NCBI RefSeq assembly: GCF_948472415.1
Contig: NZ_OX419519.1
Span: 4,960,001-5,024,000, forward strand
Length of the DNA stretch: 64,000 nucleotides
Direction of reading: 5' to 3'
Source of the DNA: Kitasatospora fiedleri
Lineage (GTDB): Bacteria; Actinomycetota; Actinomycetes; Streptomycetales; Streptomycetaceae
This document shows positions 8,079-17,055 of the stretch, piece by piece. The notes beneath the pieces are model-generated. The model had not been told where the DNA came from. It was given only the letters and a program-made list of their open reading frames with translations, and ran no database searches. The position numbers and the translations under genes were made by a program. Each line of letters starts with the position of its first letter. The stretch's first letter is position 1.

Positions 8079-8918
8079 GTGAAGCTCCTCCGTGTGGGCC
8101 CTGCGGGCGCGGAACGACCGGTCGTCCTCGCCCCCGACGGCACCGCCCGCGACCTCCGCCCCCTCACCCCCGACCTCGACGGCGCGTTCCTCGCCCGGTT
8201 CGACCCGGCGGCGCTCGACCCCGCCGACCTCCCCGTCACCGACCTCACCGGCGAACGGACCGGCCCGCCGGTCGCCCGCCCCGGCAAGATCGTCGGCATC
8301 GGCCTCAACTACCGCGACCACGCGGCCGAGGCCGGCGCCGCGGTACCGGCCGAGCCGGTGGTCTTCCTCAAGCCCGTCAACACCCTGGTCGGCCCGCACG
8401 ACCAGGTGCTCGTCCCGCGCGGCAGCCGGAAGACCGACTACGAGGTCGAACTCGCCGTCGTCATCGGCCGCACCGGCCGCTACCTCGACTCCGCGGCGGA
8501 CGCCGCCGCGATCGTCGCCGGCTACGCCGCCGCCAACGACGTCACCGAGCGCGCCTTCCAGCTCGACCGCGGCGGCCAGTGGGACAAGGGCAAGTCCGCC
8601 GAGACCTTCACCCCGCTGGGCCCCTGGCTGGTCACGCCCGACGAACTCGGCGACCCCCAGGCGCTCGGCCTGCGGCTCTGGGTCAACGGCGAACTCCGCC
8701 AGGACGGCAGCACCGCCGACATGATCTTCCCGGTCCACGAGACCGTCCGCTACCTCACCCACTTCATGCGCCTCGACCCCGGCGACGTCGTCCTCACCGG
8801 CACCCCCGCCGGCGTCGCCCTCGGCCGCCCCGGCACCCCCTTCCTGCGCCCCGGCGACCGGCTCGCCCTCGAAGTCACCGGCCTGGGCCGCCAGGAGACC
8901 ACCCTCGGCCGGGCGTAG
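8079..8918 (+). CDS. Fumarylacetoacetate hydrolase family protein
   Basis: 279-residue cytoplasmic enzyme with the FAH C-terminal catalytic fold: GKIVGIGLNYRDHAAE, then the metal-binding acidic segment DYEVELAVVIG (about 120-130), ANDVTERAFQ, and the closing FPVHETVRYLTHFMRLDPGDV and GTPAGVALGR. Members are Mg2+- or Mn2+-dependent hydrolases, isomerases or decarboxylases of acylpyruvates and related dioxo acids (for example in homoprotocatechuate-type catabolism). No pathway genes adjoin it, so the substrate is open; the convergent TetR gene may control it. GTG start. Confidence 0.9.
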   Translation: MKLLRVGPAGAERPVVLAPDGTARDLRPLTPDLDGAFLARFDPAALDPADLPVTDLTGERTGPPVARPGKIVGIGLNYRDHAAEAGAAVPAEPVVFLKPVNTLVGPHDQVLVPRGSRKTDYEVELAVVIGRTGRYLDSAADAAAIVAGYAAANDVTERAFQLDRGGQWDKGKSAETFTPLGPWLVTPDELGDPQALGLRLWVNGELRQDGSTADMIFPVHETVRYLTHFMRLDPGDVVLTGTPAGVALGRPGTPFLRPGDRLALEVTGLGRQETTLGRA

Positions 8919-8939
8919 GGGCCCCGCCGGGGCCCTACG
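8914..8939. terminator. Bidirectional hairpin between convergent FAH and TetR genes
   Basis: CGTAGGGGCCCC and GGGGCCCTACG pair almost perfectly (one extra G) around a GCC loop. The hairpin overlaps the TAG stop of the FAH gene and ends 1 nt before the stop of the convergent TetR gene, so it can serve both transcripts. No U-tract, as usual in high-G+C actinomycetes. Confidence 0.7.
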
Positions 8940-8940
8940 C

Positions 8941-9699
8941 CTACAGCCCCAGGTCGCGCAGGCGCGCGATGAGCACGCCCGCCGGGCTGTCCGCCGTCTC
9001 CAGCTCCAGCCAGCCGTGCAGCACCTCCGCAGTCTGGTCGTCGCGGATCGCGGTGGCCGCGGCCATCACCACGAACTGGTCGACCAGCCAGGCGCAGAGC
9101 GAGTCGGCCGGGATCTGCCGGCCCTCGTCGAGCCAGCTGATCGCCGAGGCCTCGACCACCGAGATCCAGGAGCGCACCAGCAGGGTGAGCCGGGGCCCGG
9201 CCTCCCGGACGCCGAGGTGGCGCAGGGTGCGCCGCAGCGCCGCGCGGCGGACGTCGTCGACGATCGCCGAGGTGCGCGCGGTCTCCACGACCGAGCCGCC
9301 GCGCAGCAGCGCGCCGTAGCCGGCGGCGTGCTGGTCGACGAAGTCGAAGTAGCGGTGCAGGACGGCGCCGAGCTGCCGGGTGGGGGTGCCGTCGGCGGTC
9401 TCGACGGTGAAGCGGGTGGTGAGTTCGGCGGCGGCGCTGCGCAGCGCCGCCTCGTACAGCTGCTGCTTGCCGCCGGCGAAGTACCGGTAGACGAGCGGCC
9501 GGGAGGCGCCCGCGGCCTCGGCGACGTCGTCGAGGGAGACCTCCTCGGGCGGGCGGGCGGCGAAGAGTTCGAGGGCGACGGCGATGAGCTGGTCGCGCCG
9601 TTGCTGGACGGGCAGTCGCCGGTAGGCGGCGCGGCGGGGCCGCTCCGCGGCGGGGGAGTCGTCGACGGGCTCCTCGACGGGGGAGGGGGTCGCTGCCAT
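8941..9699 (-). CDS. TetR/AcrR family transcriptional regulator
   Basis: 252-residue repressor-type regulator. The N-terminal helix-turn-helix reads QQRRDQLIAVALELF, then EVSLDDVAEAAGASRPLVYRYF at about residues 55-75, the standard TetR recognition region. The C-terminal ligand-binding domain (FTVETADGTPTRQLGAVLHRYFDFV onward) is of the type found in many streptomycete TetR proteins. A proline/glutamate-rich N-terminal leader of about 25 residues precedes the DNA-binding domain. It converges on the FAH-family gene. Ligand and targets are unknown. Confidence 0.9.
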   Translation of the reverse strand: MAATPSPVEEPVDDSPAAERPRRAAYRRLPVQQRRDQLIAVALELFAARPPEEVSLDDVAEAAGASRPLVYRYFAGGKQQLYEAALRSAAAELTTRFTVETADGTPTRQLGAVLHRYFDFVDQHAAGYGALLRGGSVVETARTSAIVDDVRRAALRRTLRHLGVREAGPRLTLLVRSWISVVEASAISWLDEGRQIPADSLCAWLVDQFVVMAAATAIRDDQTAEVLHGWLELETADSPAGVLIARLRDLGL

Positions 9700-9806
9700 G
9701 CGTGCCAGGGTAGACCTCGGGCGGGCCGGCGGACCCCCTCCGCACGGCCGCGACCGGCGGGTTCCCGCCGGGCGGGGCGCGGGGCGCGGCCGCAGACTGT
9801 GACCAG

Positions 9807-10487
9807 GTGTCGGTGGAGCGCGACGAGGAGCGGCCGGTGCGGTGGGTGCGGGCGGCGGGGCGGTGGGTCCGGAAGTCCCCGGGGACGTACGTGTGGCTGC
9901 TGCTGCTCGCGTTCACCAGTTTCGTGGTGGCCCGGATGGACCCGGCGACGCTGGACTACTTCCTGCAGAAACGCTCCACCAACCTGCACCAGCTCTCCTC
10001 GCACCCGGTGCACGCCCTGCTGGCCAGCCTGATCTGGACCGAGCAGGCGAACTTCCTGTTCTACTTCGTGGTCTTCCACGTCTTCCACGTGCCGGCCGAG
10101 CGCTGGCTCGGCACCCGCCGCTGGCTGACCGTCGCGCTGACCGCGCACGTGCTGGCGACCTTCGTCAGCGAGGGCGCGGTCGCCTGGGGCGTGCGCCACC
10201 ACGTGCTGCCGGCGAACCTGTCGACCACGGTGGACGTCGGCGTGTCGTACGCGCTGGCCGGGGTGGAGGGCGTGCTGACGTACGCGCTGGCCGGGGCGTG
10301 GCGCTGGGTGTACGGGTGCGGGCTGGTCGCCTTCTACCTGGTGCCGCTGCTGGTCTCGCACACGTTCACCGACCTGGGGCACTTCTGCTCGGTGCTGATC
10401 GGCCTCGCCTTCCGCCCGATCACCCGGGGCCGGCCGACCTGGGACCCGCGGCGCGGCGTCCGCCGCCCGGACCCCGTCCGGGGGTGA
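9807..10487 (+). CDS. Rhomboid-like integral membrane protein
   Basis: 226-residue polytopic membrane protein with about six hydrophobic segments. It matches the actinobacterial rhomboid-like family rather than classical GlpG: the GxSG loop is replaced by VGVSYALAG (Ser147) and the last helix holds DLGHFCSVLIG (His192). These two residues could form the Ser-His dyad of an intramembrane protease, but the Gly after the Ser is missing, so activity is uncertain. The first helix is YVWLLLLAFTSFVVA. The C-terminal 25 residues are basic and cytosolic. Confidence 0.8.
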   Translation: MSVERDEERPVRWVRAAGRWVRKSPGTYVWLLLLAFTSFVVARMDPATLDYFLQKRSTNLHQLSSHPVHALLASLIWTEQANFLFYFVVFHVFHVPAERWLGTRRWLTVALTAHVLATFVSEGAVAWGVRHHVLPANLSTTVDVGVSYALAGVEGVLTYALAGAWRWVYGCGLVAFYLVPLLVSHTFTDLGHFCSVLIGLAFRPITRGRPTWDPRRGVRRPDPVRG

Positions 10488-10543
10488 CGACGCCGATACC
10501 TGACAGGGGTTGAATTCGCCTGCGGCTACGACAGGATGGCCGG

Positions 10544-12256
10544 ATGGCTCATGAACTGAACACCCCTCACCCGAGCGGCCCCACCCCGCGCCGACTCGCC
10601 GACTCCTACGTCCACGCGCTCGCCGAGGCCGACCCGCTGACCGCGGTGTACCTCGGCCTCAACCCGGAGGACGACCGGCTGACCGACCTGTCCTCCGAGG
10701 GCATCGAGGCGACCGCCGAACTCGCCCGCCGCACCCTGGCCGCCCTGGACGCGCTGGAGGCGTCCGGCCCGGTCGAGGACGAGGCCGAACGCCGCTGCGC
10801 CCGGCTGCTGCGCGAGCGGCTGACCGCCGAACTGGCCGTCCACGACGCGGGCGAGGGCTACCGCAGCGTCCGCAACCTGGGCTCGCCGGTGCACAACACC
10901 CGCGAGGTGTTCACCCTGCTGCCCACCGACACCGACGAGGACTGGCAGCGGCTGGGCCGCCGGCTGGCCCGCTTCCCGCTGGCGATGGCCCAGTACCGGC
11001 AGAGCCTGGAGGAGGGCGTCCGGCGCGGCCTGCTGTCGGCGCCGCGCCAGGTCGAGACGGTGGTCGGCCAGCTCGGCGAGTGGATCGGGGGCGAGCTGCC
11101 CGGCGGCTGGTTCGGCGAACTGGTCTCCACCGCCCCCGCCCACCTGCGCGAGCCGCTGACCGCCACCGCCGTCGAGGCCACCGCCTCGCTCGCCGACCTG
11201 CGCGACTGGATGCGCGACGTGTACGGCCCGGCCGCCCAGGGCACCCCCGACGCGGTCGGCCGGGAGCGCTACACCCGCTGGGTGCGGTACTGGACGGGCG
11301 CCGAGCTCGACCTGGACGAGGCGTACCGCTGGGCCTGGGAGCAGTTCCACGACCTGGACGCCCAGATGCGGGTCGAGGCGGAGAAGGTCCGCCCCGGACA
11401 GACTCCGATGCGGGCCATGAAGTGGCTGGAGACCGAGGGCCCGGCGATCCGCGGCGAACAGCAGGTGCAGGAGTACCTCCAGGACCTGATGGACCGGGCG
11501 ATCGAGGACCTCCAGGGCGTCCACTTCGACCTGGCCGAGCCGCTGCTGAAGGTGGAGGCGCGGATCGCCCCGCCCGGCAGCGCCGCGGCCCCCTACTACA
11601 CCCAGCCCTCGCTGGACTTCTCCCGCCCCGGCCGGACCTGGCTGCCCACCCTGGGCCGGGAGGCGTTCCCGGAGTGGGACCTGATCTCCACCTGGTACCA
11701 CGAGGGCGTCCCGGGCCACCACCTACAGCTCGCGCAGTGGACGTACGTCGCGGACCGGCTCTCCACCTACCAGGTCACCCTGGGCGGGGTCAGCGCCAAC
11801 ATGGAGGGCTGGGCGCTGTACGCCGAGCGCCTGATGGACGAACTCGGCTACCTGACCGACCCGGGCCACCGCCTGGGCTACCTGAACGCCCAGATGATGC
11901 GGGCGCTGCGGGTGATCGTCGACATCGGCATGCACGCCGAGCTGGACTTCCCCGCCGACTCGCCGTTCGCCCCGGGCGAGCCGATGCGGCCCGAGCGGGC
12001 CCGGGAGTTCTTCGGCGCGTACTGCGGCCTGTCCGCGGACTTCCTGGACAGCGAGCTGGTGCGCTACCTCGGCCTGCCCGGCCAGGCGATCGGCTACAAG
12101 CTCGGCGAGCGGGCCTGGCTGCGCGGCCGGGCCGCGGCCCGGGCCGCCGCCGAGGCGCGCGGCGCGGAGTTCGACCTCAAGGGCTGGCACATGGCGGCGC
12201 TGTCCCAGGGCTCGCTCGGCCTGGACGACCTGGTCACCGAGCTGGGCGCGCTGTAG
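10544..12256 (+). CDS. DUF885 family putative metallopeptidase
   Basis: 570-residue cytoplasmic protein. The signature H-E-x2-P-G-H-H (HEGVPGHH, from His386) is the zinc-binding motif of the DUF885 family, related to the gluzincin peptidases. The conserved surroundings are visible: STWYHEGVPGHHLQ, then NMEGWALYAERLMDELGY (the third zinc ligand Glu), and GQAIGYKLGERAWLR near the C-terminus. No signal peptide is seen, so it probably trims peptides in the cytoplasm. ATG start; monocistronic, with a hairpin downstream. Confidence 0.9.
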   Translation: MAHELNTPHPSGPTPRRLADSYVHALAEADPLTAVYLGLNPEDDRLTDLSSEGIEATAELARRTLAALDALEASGPVEDEAERRCARLLRERLTAELAVHDAGEGYRSVRNLGSPVHNTREVFTLLPTDTDEDWQRLGRRLARFPLAMAQYRQSLEEGVRRGLLSAPRQVETVVGQLGEWIGGELPGGWFGELVSTAPAHLREPLTATAVEATASLADLRDWMRDVYGPAAQGTPDAVGRERYTRWVRYWTGAELDLDEAYRWAWEQFHDLDAQMRVEAEKVRPGQTPMRAMKWLETEGPAIRGEQQVQEYLQDLMDRAIEDLQGVHFDLAEPLLKVEARIAPPGSAAAPYYTQPSLDFSRPGRTWLPTLGREAFPEWDLISTWYHEGVPGHHLQLAQWTYVADRLSTYQVTLGGVSANMEGWALYAERLMDELGYLTDPGHRLGYLNAQMMRALRVIVDIGMHAELDFPADSPFAPGEPMRPERAREFFGAYCGLSADFLDSELVRYLGLPGQAIGYKLGERAWLRGRAAARAAAEARGAEFDLKGWHMAALSQGSLGLDDLVTELGAL

Positions 12257-12288
12257 CGCCGACGCACGCACGCACGGACGGGAGCCGT

Positions 12289-12323
12289 GTCCCGGGTGGC
12301 CGATGCGGCCGGGCACCCGGGAC
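12289..12323 (+). terminator. Terminator-like hairpin after the DUF885 gene
   Basis: GTCCCGGGTG (12289-12298) and CACCCGGGAC (12314-12323) form a perfect 10-bp stem around a 15-nt loop that itself holds GGCC/GGCC. It lies 33 nt after the DUF885 stop and has no U-tract. Confidence 0.6.
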
Positions 12324-12459
12324 GCCGTCCCCCTCCCGGGCCGTCCCAAATCTTGACAAGCACGACAATTCGCCTTGCCGCCGTCCCGTCGCGGGGTTTC
12401 CCTGGGAAGAGCGCCGTACGCGCCCAGCCCCACTCCCGATCGGCGGAAGGCGGCCCACG

Positions 12460-13955
12460 GTGACCCCCCAGAACGCCCCTGAAACCCCGCGGCGGACCCG
12501 CGCCGCTGGTGGGCCCTGGCGGTCATCGCCATCGCCCAGCTGATGATCGTCCTCGACGCGACGATCGTGAACATCGCCCTCCCGTCCGCGCAGCACGACC
12601 TGGACATCTCCAACGGCAACCGGCAGTGGGTGATCACCGCCTACACGCTGGCCTTCGGCGGACTGCTGCTGCTCGGCGGCCGGATCGGCGACCTCTTCGG
12701 CCGCAAACGCACCTTCATCATCGGACTGCTCGGCTTCGCCGCGGCCTCCTGCCTCGGCGGCTTCGCCACCAGCGGCGGCATGCTGTTCATCGCCCGCGCC
12801 CTCCAGGGCGCCTTCGGCGCGCTGCTCGCCCCGTCCGCCCTGGCCCTGCTGTCGATCACCTTCCGCGACCCGCGCGAGCGGGCCACCGCGTTCGGCGTGT
12901 TCGGCGCGCTCGCGGGCGGCGGCGCGGCGATCGGCCTGATCACCGGCGGCCTGCTCACCGAGTACCTCGACTGGCGCTGGTGCCTGTACGTGAACGGCCC
13001 GATCGCCCTGATCACCGCGCTCGCCGCCTTTCGGCTGCTGCACCGCGACCACATCGACCGCTCCCACCGGGTCCGGCTCGACCTGCCGGGCGCCGTGTTC
13101 GGCTGCGGCGGACTGCTGCTGATCGTCTACGGCACCTCCGAGGCGGTCAGCCGCGGCTGGAGCGACTGGCTGGTGCTCACCGCGCTCTGCGTCGGTGCCG
13201 CCCTGCTGGTGGTCTTCGCCCAGGTCGAGCGCCGCACCCCGCACGCGCTGCTGCCGACGCACCTGGTCCGGGACCGCAACCGGTCCGGCGGCGCGCTCTC
13301 GGTCGGCCTCGCGGTGATCGCCATGTACGGCCTGTTCCTGTTCCTGACCTACTACCTCCAGGTCATCAAGGGGTACTCGCCGATCCGGGCCGGCGTCTCC
13401 TTCCTCCCGATGACCGCCGCGATCGTGGTCAGCTCCGCCGGACTCGGCTCCCGGCTGATGACCCGGGTCCCCACCCGCGCGCTGATGGTCCCCGGACTGC
13501 TGCTCGGCGCCGGCGGCATGGCCTGGCTCACCCAGCTCCAGGTCGACAGCCCCTACACCACCCTGGTGCTGCCCGCCGAAGTGCTGCTCGGCTTCGGGCT
13601 CGGCCTGGTCTTCATGCCCGCCATCAGCCTGGCCACCCTCGGTGTCGCCCCGGAGGAGACCGGCGCGGCCTCCGCCATCATCAACAGCGCCCAGCAGGTC
13701 GGCGGTTCGATCGGCACCGCGCTGCTCAACACCATCGCCGCCAGCGCCACCGCCACCTACCTGGCCGCCCGCAACCCCACCGACCCGCTGGTCCAGGCCC
13801 AGGGCGCGGTGCACGGCTACGCCGTCGCCACCACCGTCGCGATGGGCATCCTGCTGCTCGCCGCGGTGGTCGCCTTCCTGATGATCAACCACCGCCCCGC
13901 CCCCGGCGAGGCCGAGGGCAAGGGCGCCGCGGCCGAGGCCCGCGCCGTGGTCTGA
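12460..13955 (+). CDS. MFS transporter, DHA2-like drug exporter; apparent single-base frameshift near the 5' end
   Basis: Major facilitator of the 14-helix drug/H+ antiporter type: IVLDATIVNIALPSAQ in helix 1, the loop motif GGRIGDLFGRKRTF, and motif-C-like glycines in helix 5. The main frame is intact from 12483 to the stop, but contains no ATG/GTG until ATG 12543, which would remove half of helix 1. The natural start is the GTG at 12460, which has GGAAGG 9 nt upstream and encodes VTPQNAPETPRRTR; it is in a different frame. Losing one base around 12499-12504 explains the break: restoring it joins the two as ...TPRRTR-x-RWWALAVIAIAQLMIVLDAT. Either an assembly indel or a true mutation. If the internal ATG is used the product has 470 residues. 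Confidence 0.8.
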
Positions 13956-14136
13956 CCCTCCCGCACGGACGCACCGACGGGCGGCGGGCTCTCCCGGACG
14001 AGCGGCGGGAGGGCCGGAAATCTCACCGGGCTCCCAGGCGGCACTGACGGCTTTCCCAGCTCCGCGGCGGATATTGGAGGCCGGAGCGGGCACACGCGCA
14101 CCGCCATGACCAGTACCGGCCGGAACGGGGCACCCG

Positions 14137-15117
14137 ATGGGACGACACACCAGGCAGGACGGACGGCGCCCGCTGCGGTCGGCCGCCCTCACCTCGGTCC
14201 TCGCCGCCGGCGTCGTCGGCGCGATGGCCACCGCCGGGCTCTTCACCGTCCACCTGCGCCACCCCGGACGGCCCAGCACCGACACCGTGGCGATGACCGC
14301 CCCGGCGCCCGCCGCCACCGCCGCCACCGCCGCGTCCACGCCGACGCCGCCGCTGACCCCCGCGGCCACGCCCGCCGCGGCGTCCGACCCCGCGGCCGGC
14401 GGCCCCGACACCGTGCAGCAGGCCGCCCCCGTCGCCGCCCCCACCCTGCTCGCCCCGCCCGCCGCGCCGCCGGACACCGCCCCCGGCACCACCGCGACCG
14501 CCCCCGACGACGCCGAGTCCCGCCGGGTCGGTGCCCTGTTCTCCGGCCCGACCGGCCCCGGACACCACTTCTGCACCGCCAGCGTCATCGACAGCCCCGG
14601 CCGCGACCTGATCCTCACCGCCGCGCACTGCCTCTCCTCCGCGAACGGCGTCACCTTCGTCCCCGGCTACCGCGACGGCCGTGCCCCGTACGGCAGTTGG
14701 CAGGTCACCGAGGTGTACACCGCGGACGGCTGGCGCAACGGCGGCGACCCGGACGAGGACTTCGCGATCCTCGCCGTCGCCCCCCGGGACGGCCGCCTGA
14801 TCGAGGACGTCCTCGGCGGCAACCCGCTCGGCACCGACGCCTCCTGGACCGCCCAGGTCCGCCTCTACGGCTACCCGGCCGGTGCCGAACTCCCCCGGCT
14901 GTGCACCAACACCACCAGCCGGCAGGACACCTACCAGCGCCGCATCGACTGCCCCTCCTTCCCCGGCGGCACCAGCGGCGGCCCCTTCGTCGACACCGCC
15001 ACCGGCCGGGTCATCGGCGTCATCGGCGGCTACCAGCAGGGCGGCGACACCGACGACACCTCCTACAGCGCCGCCTTCGACCACACCGTCGCCGAACTCC
15101 TCGCCGAGGCGAGCTGA
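14137..15117 (+). CDS. Secreted trypsin-like serine protease
   Basis: 326-residue protein. The N-terminus is twin-basic followed by a hydrophobic segment (LTSVLAAGVVGAMATAGLF), so it is exported or anchored. An Ala/Pro/Thr-rich linker of about 90 residues follows, then a chymotrypsin-fold domain with the complete triad: His164 (LTAAHC), Asp208 (DEDFAIL) and Ser280 (GGTSGGPF). Four cysteines in the domain could form two disulfides. The oxyanion-loop sequence and the ending GVIGGYQQGG are typical. Substrate unknown; likely an extracellular protease of the V8/trypsin-like peptidase group. Confidence 0.9.
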   Translation: MGRHTRQDGRRPLRSAALTSVLAAGVVGAMATAGLFTVHLRHPGRPSTDTVAMTAPAPAATAATAASTPTPPLTPAATPAAASDPAAGGPDTVQQAAPVAAPTLLAPPAAPPDTAPGTTATAPDDAESRRVGALFSGPTGPGHHFCTASVIDSPGRDLILTAAHCLSSANGVTFVPGYRDGRAPYGSWQVTEVYTADGWRNGGDPDEDFAILAVAPRDGRLIEDVLGGNPLGTDASWTAQVRLYGYPAGAELPRLCTNTTSRQDTYQRRIDCPSFPGGTSGGPFVDTATGRVIGVIGGYQQGGDTDDTSYSAAFDHTVAELLAEAS

Positions 15118-15244
15118 CCGGCCGGGCCGAACCGGGGGCCGAACCGGCCGAACCGGGCCCGCCGCCCGGCCGCGCCGCCCTGTCCGCCGCCCGCCCGGGA
15201 GGCGACAATGGGGCGTCGACGCACAGGCACGGGGGGGAGGCGCG

Positions 15245-16003
15245 GTGTTCCGGCGCTGGTGGTTTCTCAAGGTCGCGGCGGCCGTCCCGGTGAGCCCCGC
15301 CGCACCGCCGACCCGGCGGGAGGAACGGGCCCGCCGGGCGCTGCTGCTGGGGGAGTGGGAGGCGCTGCGGGAACGCCTGCGGGAGACCGCCGCCGAGCGG
15401 GTGACCGCCGCCGGGGCCGTCTTCCGGGCCGCCGAACTGGAGCTGGGCGGCGAGGAGTCGGCCGCCCGGCTGGCCTACCAGTGGGCGCTGGAGGCGTACG
15501 AGGCCGCGGGGCGGCTGCTCGACCAGGCCGGGGACGCGGACACCGACCTGCCGGACCTGGCCGCCGCGATCGTGCTGGCCGAGCAGGCCGTCGAACGGCT
15601 CGGCGCCGCGCACCTGCTGCACGCCGGGCAGCGCCCCGCCCCGCTCCTGGTGCGCTGCTACTGGAACCCGCTGCACGGCCCCGCCGAGACCCCGCCCGCG
15701 CCGGGCCGGGGCAGCAAGGCGCGGCGGCGCCCGCACCTGTCGCCCCGGGAGGCCGCCGCCGAGCGCCGCCCCGCCTGCCGCTCCTGCCGGGCCGCGATCC
15801 TCGCGGGCCAGACCCCGGACGTGCTGCCCGCGCTGCTGCCCGCGAAGGCCGCGCCGGGGGGCCGCCGGGGGCCGGTGCTGGTGCCCTACTTCGCCGTCCC
15901 CCGCCAGTGGTCGCCGTGGTCGACCACGGCCTGCGGCGCGTACGACCCCGGCACCCCGGCACTGGTGCTGCGCGGCGGGCACCGCCGGCCCGGGCCGCGC
16001 TGA
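15245..16003 (+). CDS. Hypothetical protein with helical N-terminal half and cysteine-containing C-terminal half
   Basis: 252 residues; I do not recognise a named family. The GTG start is chosen for the strong GGGGGGGAGG a few bases upstream. Residues about 20-130 are helical and charged (RREERARRALLLGEWEALRE onward, then LAYQWALEAYEAAGRLLDQA). The second half has cysteines in RCYWNPLHG, ACRSCRAAIL and STTACGAYDP, which could bind a metal ion. The first residues (FRRWWFLKVAAAVPV) are basic and hydrophobic and may contact the membrane. It follows the serine protease by 127 nt on the same strand. Confidence 0.65.
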   Translation: MFRRWWFLKVAAAVPVSPAAPPTRREERARRALLLGEWEALRERLRETAAERVTAAGAVFRAAELELGGEESAARLAYQWALEAYEAAGRLLDQAGDADTDLPDLAAAIVLAEQAVERLGAAHLLHAGQRPAPLLVRCYWNPLHGPAETPPAPGRGSKARRRPHLSPREAAAERRPACRSCRAAILAGQTPDVLPALLPAKAAPGGRRGPVLVPYFAVPRQWSPWSTTACGAYDPGTPALVLRGGHRRPGPR

Positions 16004-16010
16004 CGCCCCG

Positions 16011-16391
16011 TCAGGCCGCCGTCGCCGCGGCGAACCCGCCGCGGGAGCCGCCGTCGAGCAGGGCGGGCCAGTCGAGCGGGCCGGTGAGCGCGGCCTGGTC
16101 GGGCAGCGAGACGACGAGCGCGCCGCCGGCCCGCTCGACCTCGGCGCACCAGTGGGCGACGCCGTCGGTGCCGGAGGAGCCGCCCAGGGTGGGGAAGAGG
16201 CAGCCCGCGTCGCCGGGGCCGTCCAGCACGCACATGGTCAGGCTGGCGAACACCGACCAGCCGTCCAGCCCGGGCACCGCGCCGTCCGCGACCCGCAGCA
16301 CCGGCAGCGCGCCGTGCACCGGGGCGCCGCCCAGCAGCAGGATCGGCGCGGACGCCCCGGACACGAGTCGGACCTGCTCAGCGGAGATCAT
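16011..16391 (-). CDS. Hypothetical protein
   Basis: 126-residue protein beginning MISAEQVRLVSGASAPILLL. It is rich in small and hydrophobic residues, with a central DGWSVFASLTMCVLDGPGD and a C-terminal SLPDQAALTGPLDWP. No signal peptide or known motif. The frame is open further upstream but codon use there is poor and a GTG/ATG pair at 16389-16394 is the first sensible start. Convergent with the preceding gene, only 7 nt between stops. Confidence 0.6.
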   Translation of the reverse strand: MISAEQVRLVSGASAPILLLGGAPVHGALPVLRVADGAVPGLDGWSVFASLTMCVLDGPGDAGCLFPTLGGSSGTDGVAHWCAEVERAGGALVVSLPDQAALTGPLDWPALLDGGSRGGFAAATAA

Positions 16392-16458
16392 CACCCCGGT
16401 ACCCTGCCACACCCCGGCGGCCGGCCCCGCGCCGGAACCCCTTCGGCAGGGCGGGAGT

Positions 16459-16650
16459 TCAGCGCCGCGCGCGCTCCTCGGCGGCCGGCCGCTCGACCGC
16501 GCCGTCCACGGCGAAGGCGTACGCGTGCATCCGGCCCGACGTCCGGTCGCGCCGCAGGTCACCGGTCGGCCGCCGTCCGGCCCGACTCGCCCCGGACGGC
16601 CGGCACAGCCGTTCGTCCGGCAGGTTCGGGACGGGCTCCGTCCTGGTCAC
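16459..16650 (-). CDS. Possible small hypothetical protein
   Basis: 63-residue open frame from GTG 16650 (VTRTEPVPNLPDERLC start) with G/C-ending codons in the expected frame. It is highly charged and Arg-rich. A GAGG lies about 10 nt upstream of the start. It sits between the tRNA-Arg terminator and the 126-residue gene. No similarity recognised, so it may be non-coding. Confidence 0.3.
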   Translation of the reverse strand: MTRTEPVPNLPDERLCRPSGASRAGRRPTGDLRRDRTSGRMHAYAFAVDGAVERPAAEERARR

Positions 16651-16754
16651 TGCGCCGCCCCCTCGGTCTCCGGCCGTGCGCTCGCGCGGCCGCGGTGACG
16701 GGGAGCCCAGCGGCCCGCCGTCCGGGGGCACCGGGGCAGTCCGGGAACAGCGGA

Positions 16755-16783
16755 AAGGCCCAAGTCCGTTGGACTTGAGCCTT
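16755..16783 (-). terminator. Terminator of the tRNA-Arg transcript
   Basis: Read on the minus strand, a 13-bp stem (one G:U pair) closes over the 3-nt loop AAC: AAGGCTCAAGTCC pairs with GGACTTGGGCCTT, and the transcript ends in CCTTTCC. It lies about 20 nt past the 3' end of the tRNA. Confidence 0.8.
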
Positions 16784-16803
16784 GTTCGACACTTCCTGCG
16801 AAG

Positions 16804-16875
16804 TGCCCCCGGTAGGATTCGAACCTACGCACCCGCCTCCGGAGGGCGGTGCTCTATCCCCTGAGCTACGGGGGC
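16804..16875 (-). tRNA. tRNA-Arg (anticodon CCG)
   Basis: Cloverleaf read on the minus strand: 7-bp acceptor GCCCCCG/CGGGGGC, D arm GCTC/GAGC, anticodon stem CCGCC/GGCGG with loop CTCCGGA (anticodon CCG, decoding CGG), T arm GTAGG-TTCGAAT-CCTAC, discriminator A. The CCA end is not encoded. 72 nt. tRNA genes of this type are common attachment sites for actinomycete integrative elements, but no integrase or duplicated 3' end is visible here. Confidence 0.95.
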
Positions 16876-17055
16876 CTTGGGCTGACCTCGCGGTGCTGCC
16901 CGGCCTGACGGGGAAAACACTACCAGGGAAACTCCGTGCTCCGTGCACGGGTTTCCCCGGCCCGGTCGGGTGCCGCCCGGACGCCCCGTCAGCGGTGACC
17001 GGCAAGTGGCCGAAAGGCCGGACGCGAAGGGCGGGGCGCGGCTACCCTCGGTGAG

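Noticed and set aside
16804..16875. Integrated element at the tRNA-Arg gene
   Set aside because: No integrase gene and no duplicated tRNA 3' segment is visible on either side.
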